This document shows positions 9,734 to 18,847 of a stretch of 64,000 bases of DNA, one piece after another. The notes under the pieces are model-generated. The model searched no databases and was not told where the DNA came from. It saw only the letters and a program-made list of their open reading frames with translations. Source of the stretch: Chelativorans sp. Marseille-P2723 (GTDB lineage: Bacteria > Pseudomonadota > Alphaproteobacteria > Rhizobiales > Rhizobiaceae). Every line of letters starts with the position of its first letter. Within the stretch, counting starts at the first letter, position 1. The translations under genes and the position numbers were made by a program. The stretch spans positions 186,001 through 250,000 of the forward strand of contig NZ_CADDWI010000007.1 of NCBI RefSeq assembly GCF_902809845.1, given 5' to 3'.

Positions 9734-12619
9734 TCAGATTGCTGCCGCCGTGCTTTGTTCCAGAAGCAGTCTAAGGCTTGTTTCCGCATCCGTCGGTTCG
9801 CCGAAATAGAAGCTCTGGGCATATTCGCAGCCGATGGCACGTAGATGCTCGACGTCCTGCTGATCGGCAACGCCTTCCGCAACAACCGATAGACCAAGAT
9901 CGTGCGCCATTGCCACGAGGGATTTCAGAAGAATGGTCCCCTTGGATGACGGAGCGTTGAGGAAGCTCTTGTCGATCTTGATGTTGTCGAAAGGAAAGCG
10001 CGTCAGGTAGGAAAGCGATGAATAGCCGGTACCGAAATCATCGAGCGAGAGACCGATTCCAAGCTGCTTCAGCTTGTCGAGCACGTGAGCAGATTGTTCC
10101 GGATTATCCATAACGATGGATTCAGTCAGTTCAAGGCGGAAGCAGCGCGGTTTGATGTTTGACCGTGCGATGATCGAGCGGACATCGCCTACCAGATCGC
10201 GGCGGATAAACTGCCGGCTGGAAAGGTTCACCGAAACAAAGAGTGGCAGTTCGCCAAGCTGCTTCTGCCAGCTATAAAGGTCTTCGGCGGCCTTCTGCAT
10301 CGCGAACAGCCCAAGCTGGACAATCAGACCGGAGCTTTCCGCTATAGGGATGAAATCGGCAGGCGGTATGAGGCCGCGGCGCGGATGCTCCCACCGCAAC
10401 AGGGCCTCGAAACCCGCAGTGGTGCCATCTTCTAGCCGCACGATCGGCTGGTAGGCGAGGGAGAGTTCCTTACGCTCGATGGCGCGCCGCAAATCCGATT
10501 CCATCTGCAACCGGTCGGACCCTATGGAGCGGAAAGAGGGCCTGAAGGGCTCGATCCTGTCACCGCCGAAGCGTTTTGCCTGGTACATGGCGAGTTCGGC
10601 GTCCTTGAGCATTTCCTCGGCGGAGGTCTGCGCCGTCGTCCATGAGACAAGCCCGATGGATGCCGTGAGGACGATTTCCTTACGGGCGAAGGTGATTGGC
10701 GTGTGGATCGCCTGTCGCACCGCATCGGCGACCGAAGCGATGTGGACGGGGTCCTGTTCAGAGATCAGCATCATGGCGAACTGGTCACCAGAGACGCGGG
10801 AAAGGGAATCGCCCGGCTTCAGGAGGCGGTGCAGCCGCCGAGCAATGGTAAGAAGGATCGTGTCTCCTGCGGAAATGCCAAGCTCGTCGTTCACATATTT
10901 GAAGCGGTCAATGTCGATGACGAGTACTGTCGGACGGATCTTGCGCTCCGTGCCGGCCATCGCGATGGTCGCGTCCAGCCGGTTGATGAAGAGCTCCCGG
11001 TTTGGGAGCCCGGTGAGATTATCGTGGACTGCATCGTGCAGCAGGCGCTCTTCAGCCTTCTTCTGTTCTGTCACGTCCACCATTGTGCCGACGCAGCGGA
11101 TTACCTCACCGTCCGAGCCGACGACTGGGCGTGCGCGCAAGGAGAACCAATGATAGTGCCCGTCAGCCCCCCGCAGCCGGAAGCACTGGGCGATGCGCCC
11201 GCGCCGTTGCTCCAGCACCATATCGAGCGTGGTGCGGAAGGTGTCGCGGTCCTCCGCATGAAGGAAAGGTAGCCAGCTTCTTGCCGGCCCATGCAGGGCA
11301 TTGGCCGGCAAGCCGAGCTGGCGGCTGACGTCTGGCCGCGTGATTACACGGTCGCGCATTACGTCCCAGTCCCAGACGAAATCGCCCGAACCGCTGATGG
11401 CGAGCGCCTGTCGCTCCATATCGCTGAACAGGCCCTGGAGGAGAGGCCCACCTGAGAGCGCGTGTTGCATTACGGTAAAGCCGATGAGCAGCACGATCAG
11501 GATCAGCCCGCCGCCGATTGCCGGCTGCAGAACGTCATTTTCAAGCGTGCCGGTCACCGCGATCCAGGCGCCGACAAGCCATACCATCACCATAAGCCAG
11601 CTTGGCACCAGCATAATGGCGCGGTCATAACCCTGGATTCCAAGATAAATGATGAGGCCGAGGCCGACAATGGCGGTCGCTGCGAAGGAGAGGCGGGCGA
11701 TACCTGCGGCAATGGCGGGATCAATGAGGGCCAGGCCCGCAATGCCCAAGAGCACCAGAACCCAGGCTAGCATTCCATAGCTGAAGTGATTGTGCCAGCG
11801 CGCAAGGTTGAGATACGCGAAGAGAAACACGACCAGCGTTGCAGCCAGGGCGACTTCCGTCCCTGCGCGCCAGAGTTGCTCGCTGCCCGGAGATATTTCC
11901 ACAATGCGGTTCAGGAATCCGAAATCGATGGAGATATAGGCGAGCGTGGCCCAGGCGAGGGCGGCCGTAGCGGGGAACATGGATGTGCCCTTGACCACGA
12001 AGAGGACGGTAAGAAAGAGCGCCAGAAGCCCTGCTATGCCGATCACAATACCGCGGAACAGCGTGTACGAGTTCACGGTATCCTTATAGGCGGCAGGATC
12101 CCACAGATAGATTTGCGGCAGGTTGGGGGAGGCTAACTCAGCGACAAAGGTGACAATTGTGCCGGGATTGAGGGTGACGAGAAACTCGTCCGCATCGCTG
12201 CTTTCCTGCCGGTCGAGGGCAAAGCCCTCACTAGGAGTGATGGCGGTAATCCGCCGCGAGCCAAGATCCGGCCAGATGATGCCGGAGCCGACAAGGCGGA
12301 AGTGCGGCGCAACGATGAGCCGGTCGAGCTGTTCATCAGTGGTATTGGCAAGGGCAAAGACCGCCCAATCGCCAGCGGAGCGGCTATCCTGCGCCTCGAC
12401 CTCGATTCGCCGCACGATTCCATCAGCGCCGGGTGCCGTCGAAACCTGGAAATTTTCGCCCTGACCGCGATAGATTTCCACCGCCTTGGAAAGGTCGAGC
12501 GCAACATCGTCCCGTGAAATCTTGATTGGCTCGATTGCCATCGCGGCCGTCATGCCGACCGCAAGGAAGAGCGCGGCAAGCATGCTCAGCAGACAAATGA
12601 ATGCCGGGGACGACCTCAA
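9734..12619 (-). CDS. Membrane-bound PAS-GGDEF-EAL protein, likely c-di-GMP phosphodiesterase
   Basis: A signalling protein of about 961 residues. Order: signal sequence, periplasmic region to about residue 185, seven or so membrane helices (about 186-395), a PAS domain (about 420-525, ending in GTMVDVTEQKKAEERL), GGDEF domain (about 545-690) and EAL domain (about 715-960). The GGDEF site reads SGDQF, so cyclase activity is unlikely. The EAL domain is intact: EALLRW, VNLSSRQF, LELTES, DDFGTGYSSLSYL, KIDKSF and AEGV. I chose the TTG at 12619 because GAGGC precedes it and it gives a clean signal peptide; an upstream TTG at 12661 is possible. It starts five bases after the GNAT stop, so the two are probably co-transcribed. 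Confidence 0.9.
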   Translation of the reverse strand: MRSSPAFICLLSMLAALFLAVGMTAAMAIEPIKISRDDVALDLSKAVEIYRGQGENFQVSTAPGADGIVRRIEVEAQDSRSAGDWAVFALANTTDEQLDRLIVAPHFRLVGSGIIWPDLGSRRITAITPSEGFALDRQESSDADEFLVTLNPGTIVTFVAELASPNLPQIYLWDPAAYKDTVNSYTLFRGIVIGIAGLLALFLTVLFVVKGTSMFPATAALAWATLAYISIDFGFLNRIVEISPGSEQLWRAGTEVALAATLVVFLFAYLNLARWHNHFSYGMLAWVLVLLGIAGLALIDPAIAAGIARLSFAATAIVGLGLIIYLGIQGYDRAIMLVPSWLMVMVWLVGAWIAVTGTLENDVLQPAIGGGLILIVLLIGFTVMQHALSGGPLLQGLFSDMERQALAISGSGDFVWDWDVMRDRVITRPDVSRQLGLPANALHGPARSWLPFLHAEDRDTFRTTLDMVLEQRRGRIAQCFRLRGADGHYHWFSLRARPVVGSDGEVIRCVGTMVDVTEQKKAEERLLHDAVHDNLTGLPNRELFINRLDATIAMAGTERKIRPTVLVIDIDRFKYVNDELGISAGDTILLTIARRLHRLLKPGDSLSRVSGDQFAMMLISEQDPVHIASVADAVRQAIHTPITFARKEIVLTASIGLVSWTTAQTSAEEMLKDAELAMYQAKRFGGDRIEPFRPSFRSIGSDRLQMESDLRRAIERKELSLAYQPIVRLEDGTTAGFEALLRWEHPRRGLIPPADFIPIAESSGLIVQLGLFAMQKAAEDLYSWQKQLGELPLFVSVNLSSRQFIRRDLVGDVRSIIARSNIKPRCFRLELTESIVMDNPEQSAHVLDKLKQLGIGLSLDDFGTGYSSLSYLTRFPFDNIKIDKSFLNAPSSKGTILLKSLVAMAHDLGLSVVAEGVADQQDVEHLRAIGCEYAQSFYFGEPTDAETSLRLLLEQSTAAAI

Positions 12620-12623
12620 CTTT

Positions 12624-13220
12624 TCAGCCTCGCCTCGCTCGCGCCCGATGCTCGTCCGCAATCAACGCGTATAGAAGATGGTCCTGCCATGTGCCGTTGA
12701 TACGCAAATAGGATCTGAGAAGTCCTTCCCGCTGAAATCCGGCTTTTTCAAGCAGCCTTATCGATCGGTTATTGGTGGGAATACAGGCCGCCTCCAGACG
12801 GTGCAACCTCAGGCTATCAAAGGCGAAAGGTATAACGAGGCGAAGCGCATCGTGCATCAGTCCCCGGCCGGCATAACGTTCGCCCATCCAGTATCCGATA
12901 TGCGCAGACTGGGCCACGCCCATGCGGATATTACCGATGGTGATGCCCCCGACGAGCCGTTCAGTTTGCTGGTGAAACAGGAAAAAGCTCACGGCTGTGC
13001 CCCGGTCAAGTTCTTCGCGGGCCTTTCTTACGCGAAGGCGGAAGGAGTGTCGGGAAAGTTCGTCAACGGCCCATTTGGGCTCCCATGGCTCCAGGAAGGC
13101 GCGACTTTCTCCTCGCAATGCCGCCCATTCGGCATAGTCGCCAAGCTGCGGCATCCGCAGCCTTACTCTCGGTCCCTCGAGCGCCGGAGCTTCGCGGTGG
13201 AAAAAGGGCGCCCGCAACAT
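12624..13220 (-). CDS. GNAT family N-acetyltransferase (RimJ-like)
   Basis: Acetyl-CoA-dependent acetyltransferase of about 198 residues resembling RimJ/RimL ribosomal-protein alanine acetyltransferases. The acetyl-CoA loop appears as GERYAGRGLMHDAL, followed by LEAACIPTNNRSIRLLEKAGF and EGLLRSYLRING, all typical of this subgroup. I use the ATG at 13220; a TTG at 13235 overlaps the stop of the M16 peptidase gene. It forms part of the tightly spaced run thrC - M16 - GNAT - EAL. The substrate cannot be told from sequence. Confidence 0.9.
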   Translation of the reverse strand: MLRAPFFHREAPALEGPRVRLRMPQLGDYAEWAALRGESRAFLEPWEPKWAVDELSRHSFRLRVRKAREELDRGTAVSFFLFHQQTERLVGGITIGNIRMGVAQSAHIGYWMGERYAGRGLMHDALRLVIPFAFDSLRLHRLEAACIPTNNRSIRLLEKAGFQREGLLRSYLRINGTWQDHLLYALIADEHRARARRG

Positions 13221-13231
13221 GGTTCCGCAGC

Positions 13232-14524
13232 TCAAACAGCGAGTTTGCGTGGCAGCGGGCGGCTCGCTGTCAATGTATCCCGGATGGTCTCGAAGGGCGC
13301 AAGGGAACCGACAGGGCCGATGGCCGCGACCGTCGGCTTGGTGGAGAAAAGGCGAGAGGAAAGGTCGCTGAGCCGTTCTGTGGTAAGTCCGGCAAGGCGA
13401 TCCATCAATTCCTCCATTCCGATGGGCCGTCCGTAGAGCAGAAGCTGCCTGGCAATCTGCGAGGCGCGGCTGGCGGGACTTTCGCGCGACATCATAAGGC
13501 CGGCGCGGTACTGCGCGCGTGCCCGGTCAAGCTCGGCCTGCTCGATCTTTTCGCCCGCCTTCTGCAATTCGCCCATTATGACAGGCACCAGTTCGGCAAG
13601 GTCGCTCTGGCCCGTGGCGGCGTGCACGCCGAAGATGCCCGTATCGGAAAATCCCCAATGGAAAGCGTAGACGGAATAGCAGAGCCCGCGCTTTTCCCGC
13701 ACTTCCTGGAACAAGCGCGAAGACATCCCGCCGCCAAGAATCATGGAGAGCACCTGAGATGCGTAAAAGTCGCGCACATGATAGGCGCGACCTTCGAAGC
13801 CGAGAACGATCTGAGCGTCCATCAGCTCGCGATGCTCCCGATAATCGCCGCCCACATAATGGGAATATTGCAGGGGCGTCACCTCCGCCTTGTCACGGAA
13901 GCTGCCGAGCCGCGTTTCTACTTCGCGCACAAACTGGTCGTGCTTGAGGCCTCCCGCTCCGACGACGACCATGCGGTCTGCGCCATACTGGCGATGCAAG
14001 AAGCGGTGCAACTGCTCCGACGTGAAGGATTGCACGGTCTCGGGGGTACCCAGAATGGAGCGGCCAATGGTCTGATGTCGGAACGCGGTCTCGGTGAAGC
14101 GGTCGAAAACGGAATCGTCAGGCGTGTCATGCGCGGCGCCGATCTCCTGAAGGATGACGTTCTGCTCGCGCTCCAGCTCCAGCGGGTCGAATTTTGAATC
14201 CGTCAGAATGTCGGCCAATATGTCGATCGCCAGCGGCAGATCGTCCCGCATGATGCGGGCGTAGAAGGCTGTTGTCTCCACGCTGGTGGCGGCATTTATC
14301 TCACCGCCGACATCCTCGATATCCGTCGCGATCTGGAGTGCAGTCCGCTTTCCGGTACCCTTGAAGGCCATGTGCTCAAGCAGGTGAGCCATGCCGTGCT
14401 CATGCTCCAGCTCATCGCGCGAACCGGATTTCACCCAGACCCCCATTGCAACGGACTCCAGGTGGGGCAGTGTCTCGGTGGCAACCGTCAAGCCGTTCGA
14501 AAGACGGCTTACTTCTACACCCAT
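13232..14524 (-). CDS. M16 family zinc peptidase (mitochondrial processing peptidase-like)
   Basis: Insulinase-family metallopeptidase of 430 residues. The inverted zinc motif HLLEH sits at about residue 50 in GMAHLLEHMAFKGTGKR, with downstream metal-ligand and conserved segments ATSVETTAFYARI and the C-terminal GGMSSRLFQEVREKRGLCYSVYAF. The ATG at 14524 (MGVEVSRLSNGL) has AAGGTGA upstream and lies 14 bases after the thrC stop; a longer frame to 14644 would overlap thrC. The thrC-M16-GNAT order is conserved in Brucella and Mesorhizobium. It is probably cytoplasmic because no signal peptide is seen. Confidence 0.93.
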   Translation of the reverse strand: MGVEVSRLSNGLTVATETLPHLESVAMGVWVKSGSRDELEHEHGMAHLLEHMAFKGTGKRTALQIATDIEDVGGEINAATSVETTAFYARIMRDDLPLAIDILADILTDSKFDPLELEREQNVILQEIGAAHDTPDDSVFDRFTETAFRHQTIGRSILGTPETVQSFTSEQLHRFLHRQYGADRMVVVGAGGLKHDQFVREVETRLGSFRDKAEVTPLQYSHYVGGDYREHRELMDAQIVLGFEGRAYHVRDFYASQVLSMILGGGMSSRLFQEVREKRGLCYSVYAFHWGFSDTGIFGVHAATGQSDLAELVPVIMGELQKAGEKIEQAELDRARAQYRAGLMMSRESPASRASQIARQLLLYGRPIGMEELMDRLAGLTTERLSDLSSRLFSTKPTVAAIGPVGSLAPFETIRDTLTASRPLPRKLAV

Positions 14525-14538
14525 TGGCAAGTCACCTT

Positions 14539-15942
14539 CTATTTTCGCGCCCTTGTAAGGCGGCTGACGTAATTTTCCACCATTTTCAGGTCCGATGAAA
14601 GGACCGTGTACTCTTCTTTTTTTTCCATAAGGCCGTCCAGCCAATGGGGCAGCGAAGGCAGGATGCCGGAAGCGTCTTCCACGGCCTTCGGGAACTTAGA
14701 GGGATGCGCTGTCGAAAGCACGACCATCGCCTCTCCCTTCCGGGATTCTTCTCGCGCCACTTTCAGCGCCGTCGCCGTATGGGGATCGGCAAGGTAGCCG
14801 CTGCCTGCCAGCGTGTCGCGGATGCAGGCCGCCGTCTCCTCTGTGCTGGCGCGTCCGGCGGCAAAGCCCGATCGAATGCAGGTCAAAGTGTTTTCGGCTA
14901 CCGTAAAGCTGCCTGATTGCCGCAGACTTTCCATCGCCGCGCGGACCTCTTCAGTGCGCCGGTCCGATGCCTCGAACAGGAGCCGTTCGAAATTCGAAGA
15001 TACCTGAATATCCATAGATGGCGAAGTTGTGGCTACTACCGGGCGCGTGGCGTACTCGCCGGTGGCAAGGGTGCGCGCGAGAATGTCATTCTCGTTCGTT
15101 GCAATGATGAGCCGACCAACCGGCAATCCCATGCGCTTTGCCGCGTAGCCTGCGAAGATGTCGCCGAAATTGCCCGTAGGGACCGTGAAGGACACCGGCC
15201 GATCGGGCGCGCCCAGCGATATGGCCGAGGTGAAGTAGTAGACGATCTGGGCCATTATGCGCGCCCAGTTGATCGAATTGACCCCGGCCAGCGACACTCC
15301 GTCGCGGAAAGAGTGGTCGTTGAACATGCTTTTGACCAGAGCCTGGCAGTCGTCAAAGGTGCCCTCGACGGCGATTGCGTGCACGTTCTTCGCGCCCGAT
15401 GTCGTCATCTGCCGCTGCTGGACGGGAGAAACGCGCCCATGGGGGAACAGGATGAAGACGTCGGCACGTTCCATTCCGGCAAAGGCATGTATGGCCGCCC
15501 CGCCCGTATCGCCGGAGGTTGCGCCGACGATGGTGACGCGCTCGCCGCGCTCCGCAAGCACATAATCCATCAGACGCGACAGAAGCTGCATGGCCACGTC
15601 CTTGAAGGCCAGGGTAGGGCCATGGAAAAGTTCAAGCACATAGCTGTCGTTGCCAGTTTGCACGAGCGGACAGACCGCCTCGTGGCGGAAGGTGGCGTAC
15701 GCCTCCCCGATGATGCGCTTGAGCGCCGGGTCGGCAATTTCCCCGCCCGTGAAGGGCTTGATCAGCGCAAAAGCGGCTTCGGCGTAGGTCGCCCCGCGCA
15801 GGGCACGGATATCGGCTGTGGAAAACTGCGGCCACTTGCGCGGAACATAGAGCCCGCCATCGCGGGCAAGCCCGGTAAGCAAGGTGTTGGAAAAGCCCAG
15901 TTCAGGCGCCTCGCCGCGCGTGCTCAAATATGTCATCGTCAT
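14539..15942 (-). CDS. thrC: Threonine synthase
   Basis: PLP enzyme that converts O-phosphohomoserine to threonine. At 467 residues it is the long, fungal/proteobacterial type II form. It starts MTMTYLSTRGEAPELGF, has the PLP lysine in ALAFKDVAMQ (about residue 112) and the phosphate-binding GATSGDTGGAAIHAF (about residue 160), and ends normally. A GGAG lies upstream of the ATG at 15942; a second in-frame ATG is at 15936. It heads the run thrC-M16-GNAT-EAL. Confidence 0.97.
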   Translation of the reverse strand: MTMTYLSTRGEAPELGFSNTLLTGLARDGGLYVPRKWPQFSTADIRALRGATYAEAAFALIKPFTGGEIADPALKRIIGEAYATFRHEAVCPLVQTGNDSYVLELFHGPTLAFKDVAMQLLSRLMDYVLAERGERVTIVGATSGDTGGAAIHAFAGMERADVFILFPHGRVSPVQQRQMTTSGAKNVHAIAVEGTFDDCQALVKSMFNDHSFRDGVSLAGVNSINWARIMAQIVYYFTSAISLGAPDRPVSFTVPTGNFGDIFAGYAAKRMGLPVGRLIIATNENDILARTLATGEYATRPVVATTSPSMDIQVSSNFERLLFEASDRRTEEVRAAMESLRQSGSFTVAENTLTCIRSGFAAGRASTEETAACIRDTLAGSGYLADPHTATALKVAREESRKGEAMVVLSTAHPSKFPKAVEDASGILPSLPHWLDGLMEKKEEYTVLSSDLKMVENYVSRLTRARK

Positions 15943-16063
15943 GAAGTCGCTCCACAGGGCCCTGATGCATACCGTAAAAAGCTCCGGTAGCCAGTCGAAA
16001 TTTTCGAACGGCGTTGATATAGAACATCGATCTCATTTTGGGAAAGCGCAGTTCAGGGGGCGT

Positions 16064-16600
16064 TTGTTGTCGATCAGGATCATTGGCGCCGGGCTCGTTC
16101 TTGCCGGTTCTGCTTTTCTCGCAGGCTGTCAGTCCGGCAGCCAGGCGCAGCCCGGCCAGGTAGCCGACACTCAAGCTGGAGCTATCCGAGAAAGTGAACT
16201 GAGGGCTCATTGCCCGCCTGTCACGCTGCAGGATGGCACAGCTTCATTCGCGATTTATGAGCGTGGCGGGGAGGGCGATCCCAACCGCCTCGTCTACCAA
16301 GCTTCAATCAGCGAGACCACGCGCACCTGTCAATATGCCGAGGACAGGATGACGGTGGCGGTGGCGGGGAGGGTGGTGCCCGGTCCGCGTGGCCAGCCCG
16401 GCACCATCTCCATGCCGATCCGGATCGTCGCGGTGCGCGGCAATGATGTGGTCTATTCGGAACTCTTCCGCCAGTCGGTGACGATTACCGATACTTCCGG
16501 CGCAACTCAGTTCATCTTCAGCGATCCCAATGTTTCCGTACCGGGCGGGATCACCCGAGGAGTGCGGATTTTGGCAGGCTTCGATGAAGGGCCCCTCTGA
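16064..16600 (+). CDS. Putative outer-membrane lipoprotein
   Basis: A protein of about 178 residues with a lipoprotein signal: basic start, hydrophobic segment and lipobox LAGC near residue 24 (GSAFLAGCQSG). The mature domain contains CPPVTLQDGTASFAIYERGG and FIFSDPNVSVPGG. It resembles conserved rhizobial and Brucella hypothetical lipoproteins of unknown function. The start is taken as TTG at 16064 (a second TTG follows at 16067) because CAGGGGG lies just upstream and no ATG gives a sensible signal sequence. A longer reading back to 15884 would overlap thrC in antisense and is unlikely. Confidence 0.75.
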   Translation: MLSIRIIGAGLVLAGSAFLAGCQSGSQAQPGQVADTQAGAIRESELRAHCPPVTLQDGTASFAIYERGGEGDPNRLVYQASISETTRTCQYAEDRMTVAVAGRVVPGPRGQPGTISMPIRIVAVRGNDVVYSELFRQSVTITDTSGATQFIFSDPNVSVPGGITRGVRILAGFDEGPL

Positions 16601-16754
16601 TGGCATGGCAGCCCGCTCGGCTACCTGCGCCGGAACGCGATCTTCAGGCTCGGCAGTACGCGTAATAAAGGCATCTCTGGTACAAAAGCGGACGCAGTAG
16701 TTCCCTCGAACCGGCACGCAGTTCGGGGAAAGGCGCGGGCAGTTCCCCTGGCCC

Positions 16755-17444
16755 TTAGCCGTCGTCGGACCATTCGGAAAGGGCTGAGATCACCGCATTA
16801 AGGTCAGCCATGCGGTGAATGGTCGTTTCCGCGCCCGCTTCCATCAGCATGGATGCGTGGCCGGGGTGAGTGTGCGATGCACCGGTGAAGCCAATGACGC
16901 GCATACCTGCTGCCCGGGCGCCGGCAATGCCGTGGACCGAATCCTCGATGACGATCGTCCGTTTGGGCTCAGCACCCATGGTTTTGGACGCATGAAGAAA
17001 TACATCCGGCGCAGGCTTGGGGCGTTTGCTGGGTGTGTCCCGTGAGGAGAAAATGCGGCCTTCGAAGAATTGCGCCAGCCCGGTCTTGGCCAGCATTGCC
17101 GCAATGCGTTCGCTGCCTGAATTGGAGCAGACGCATTTTTCCATGTCAATCGAGGCAACTGCCCGCGCTGCCCCCTCGATGGGTTTGACCTCCGCTTTAA
17201 GCCGCGCATCCACCCTTGCCTCGGCCTGGTCGATCAGAGATGCCTGGAAGAGCATCTGCGCTTCAGTCTCGATCCTCATCAGGATGTCGCGAAAAGTCAG
17301 GCCGGCATAGCGCTCTGCAAGTTCCTCCGGTGTTATCTCATAGCCCGCCTTGCGCAGCATCTCGGCTTCGACTCGGGCGGCAACGATCTCCGAATCTACC
17401 AGGACACCATCGCAATCGAAGATAATCAGATCGGGTTGGGACAT
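16755..17444 (-). CDS. HAD-superfamily hydrolase, subfamily IA
   Basis: A 229-residue haloacid dehalogenase-like phosphatase, similar to beta-phosphoglucomutase and phosphoglycolate phosphatase. Motif I is IFDCDGVLVDSE with both catalytic aspartates, motif II is CSNSGSER, and motif III/IV is PKRTIVIEDSVHGIAGARAAG. The ATG at 17444 (MSQPDLIIFD) is preceded by AAAGG; a longer frame to 17525 adds a tail that does not belong to the family. It is divergent from ccrM across a 195-base regulatory region. The substrate is unknown. Confidence 0.92.
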   Translation of the reverse strand: MSQPDLIIFDCDGVLVDSEIVAARVEAEMLRKAGYEITPEELAERYAGLTFRDILMRIETEAQMLFQASLIDQAEARVDARLKAEVKPIEGAARAVASIDMEKCVCSNSGSERIAAMLAKTGLAQFFEGRIFSSRDTPSKRPKPAPDVFLHASKTMGAEPKRTIVIEDSVHGIAGARAAGMRVIGFTGASHTHPGHASMLMEAGAETTIHRMADLNAVISALSEWSDDG

Positions 17445-17602
17445 TAAGATTAACCTTTGGAAATAGCCATTGTTGGGGCAATAGCCGCCACGCCCGCATT
17501 GTTGCAACCGGGCGCCATGCCTCACCCTTGATATATGGGCGGCACCGTCATTCTTGCCCCTTTATGTAGGTCTTACGGAAATCTTTACCATTTTCGATAA
17601 CC

Positions 17603-17617
17603 ATAACAGCAGGTTAA
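17603..17617 (+). promoter_or_regulatory. Candidate CtrA box upstream of ccrM
   Basis: ATAA-N7-TTAA at 17603-17617 matches the CtrA consensus TTAA-N7-TTAA with one mismatch, 23 bases upstream of the ccrM start. In Caulobacter and rhizobia ccrM is a CtrA target, which makes the position meaningful. A second A/T-rich TTAAGATTAACC lies at 17443-17454 near the divergent HAD start but with the wrong spacing. A single one-mismatch hit remains weak evidence. Confidence 0.35.
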
Positions 17618-17630
17618 TGGTGGGTGTTAG

Positions 17631-18764
<1,134 letters not shown>

Positions 18765-18847
18765 GTCTGCGGCGCTCGCTCTTCTATGTACCCGCCGTCA
18801 ACCGCTTATTGCTTCGCCAGTGGCCTCAAATACGGAACTCCCCGCGC

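Noticed and set aside
15884-16063. Upstream extension of the lipoprotein gene
   Set aside because: It overlaps thrC in antisense and puts the lipoprotein signal deep inside the protein; a TTG with a good ribosome site fits better.
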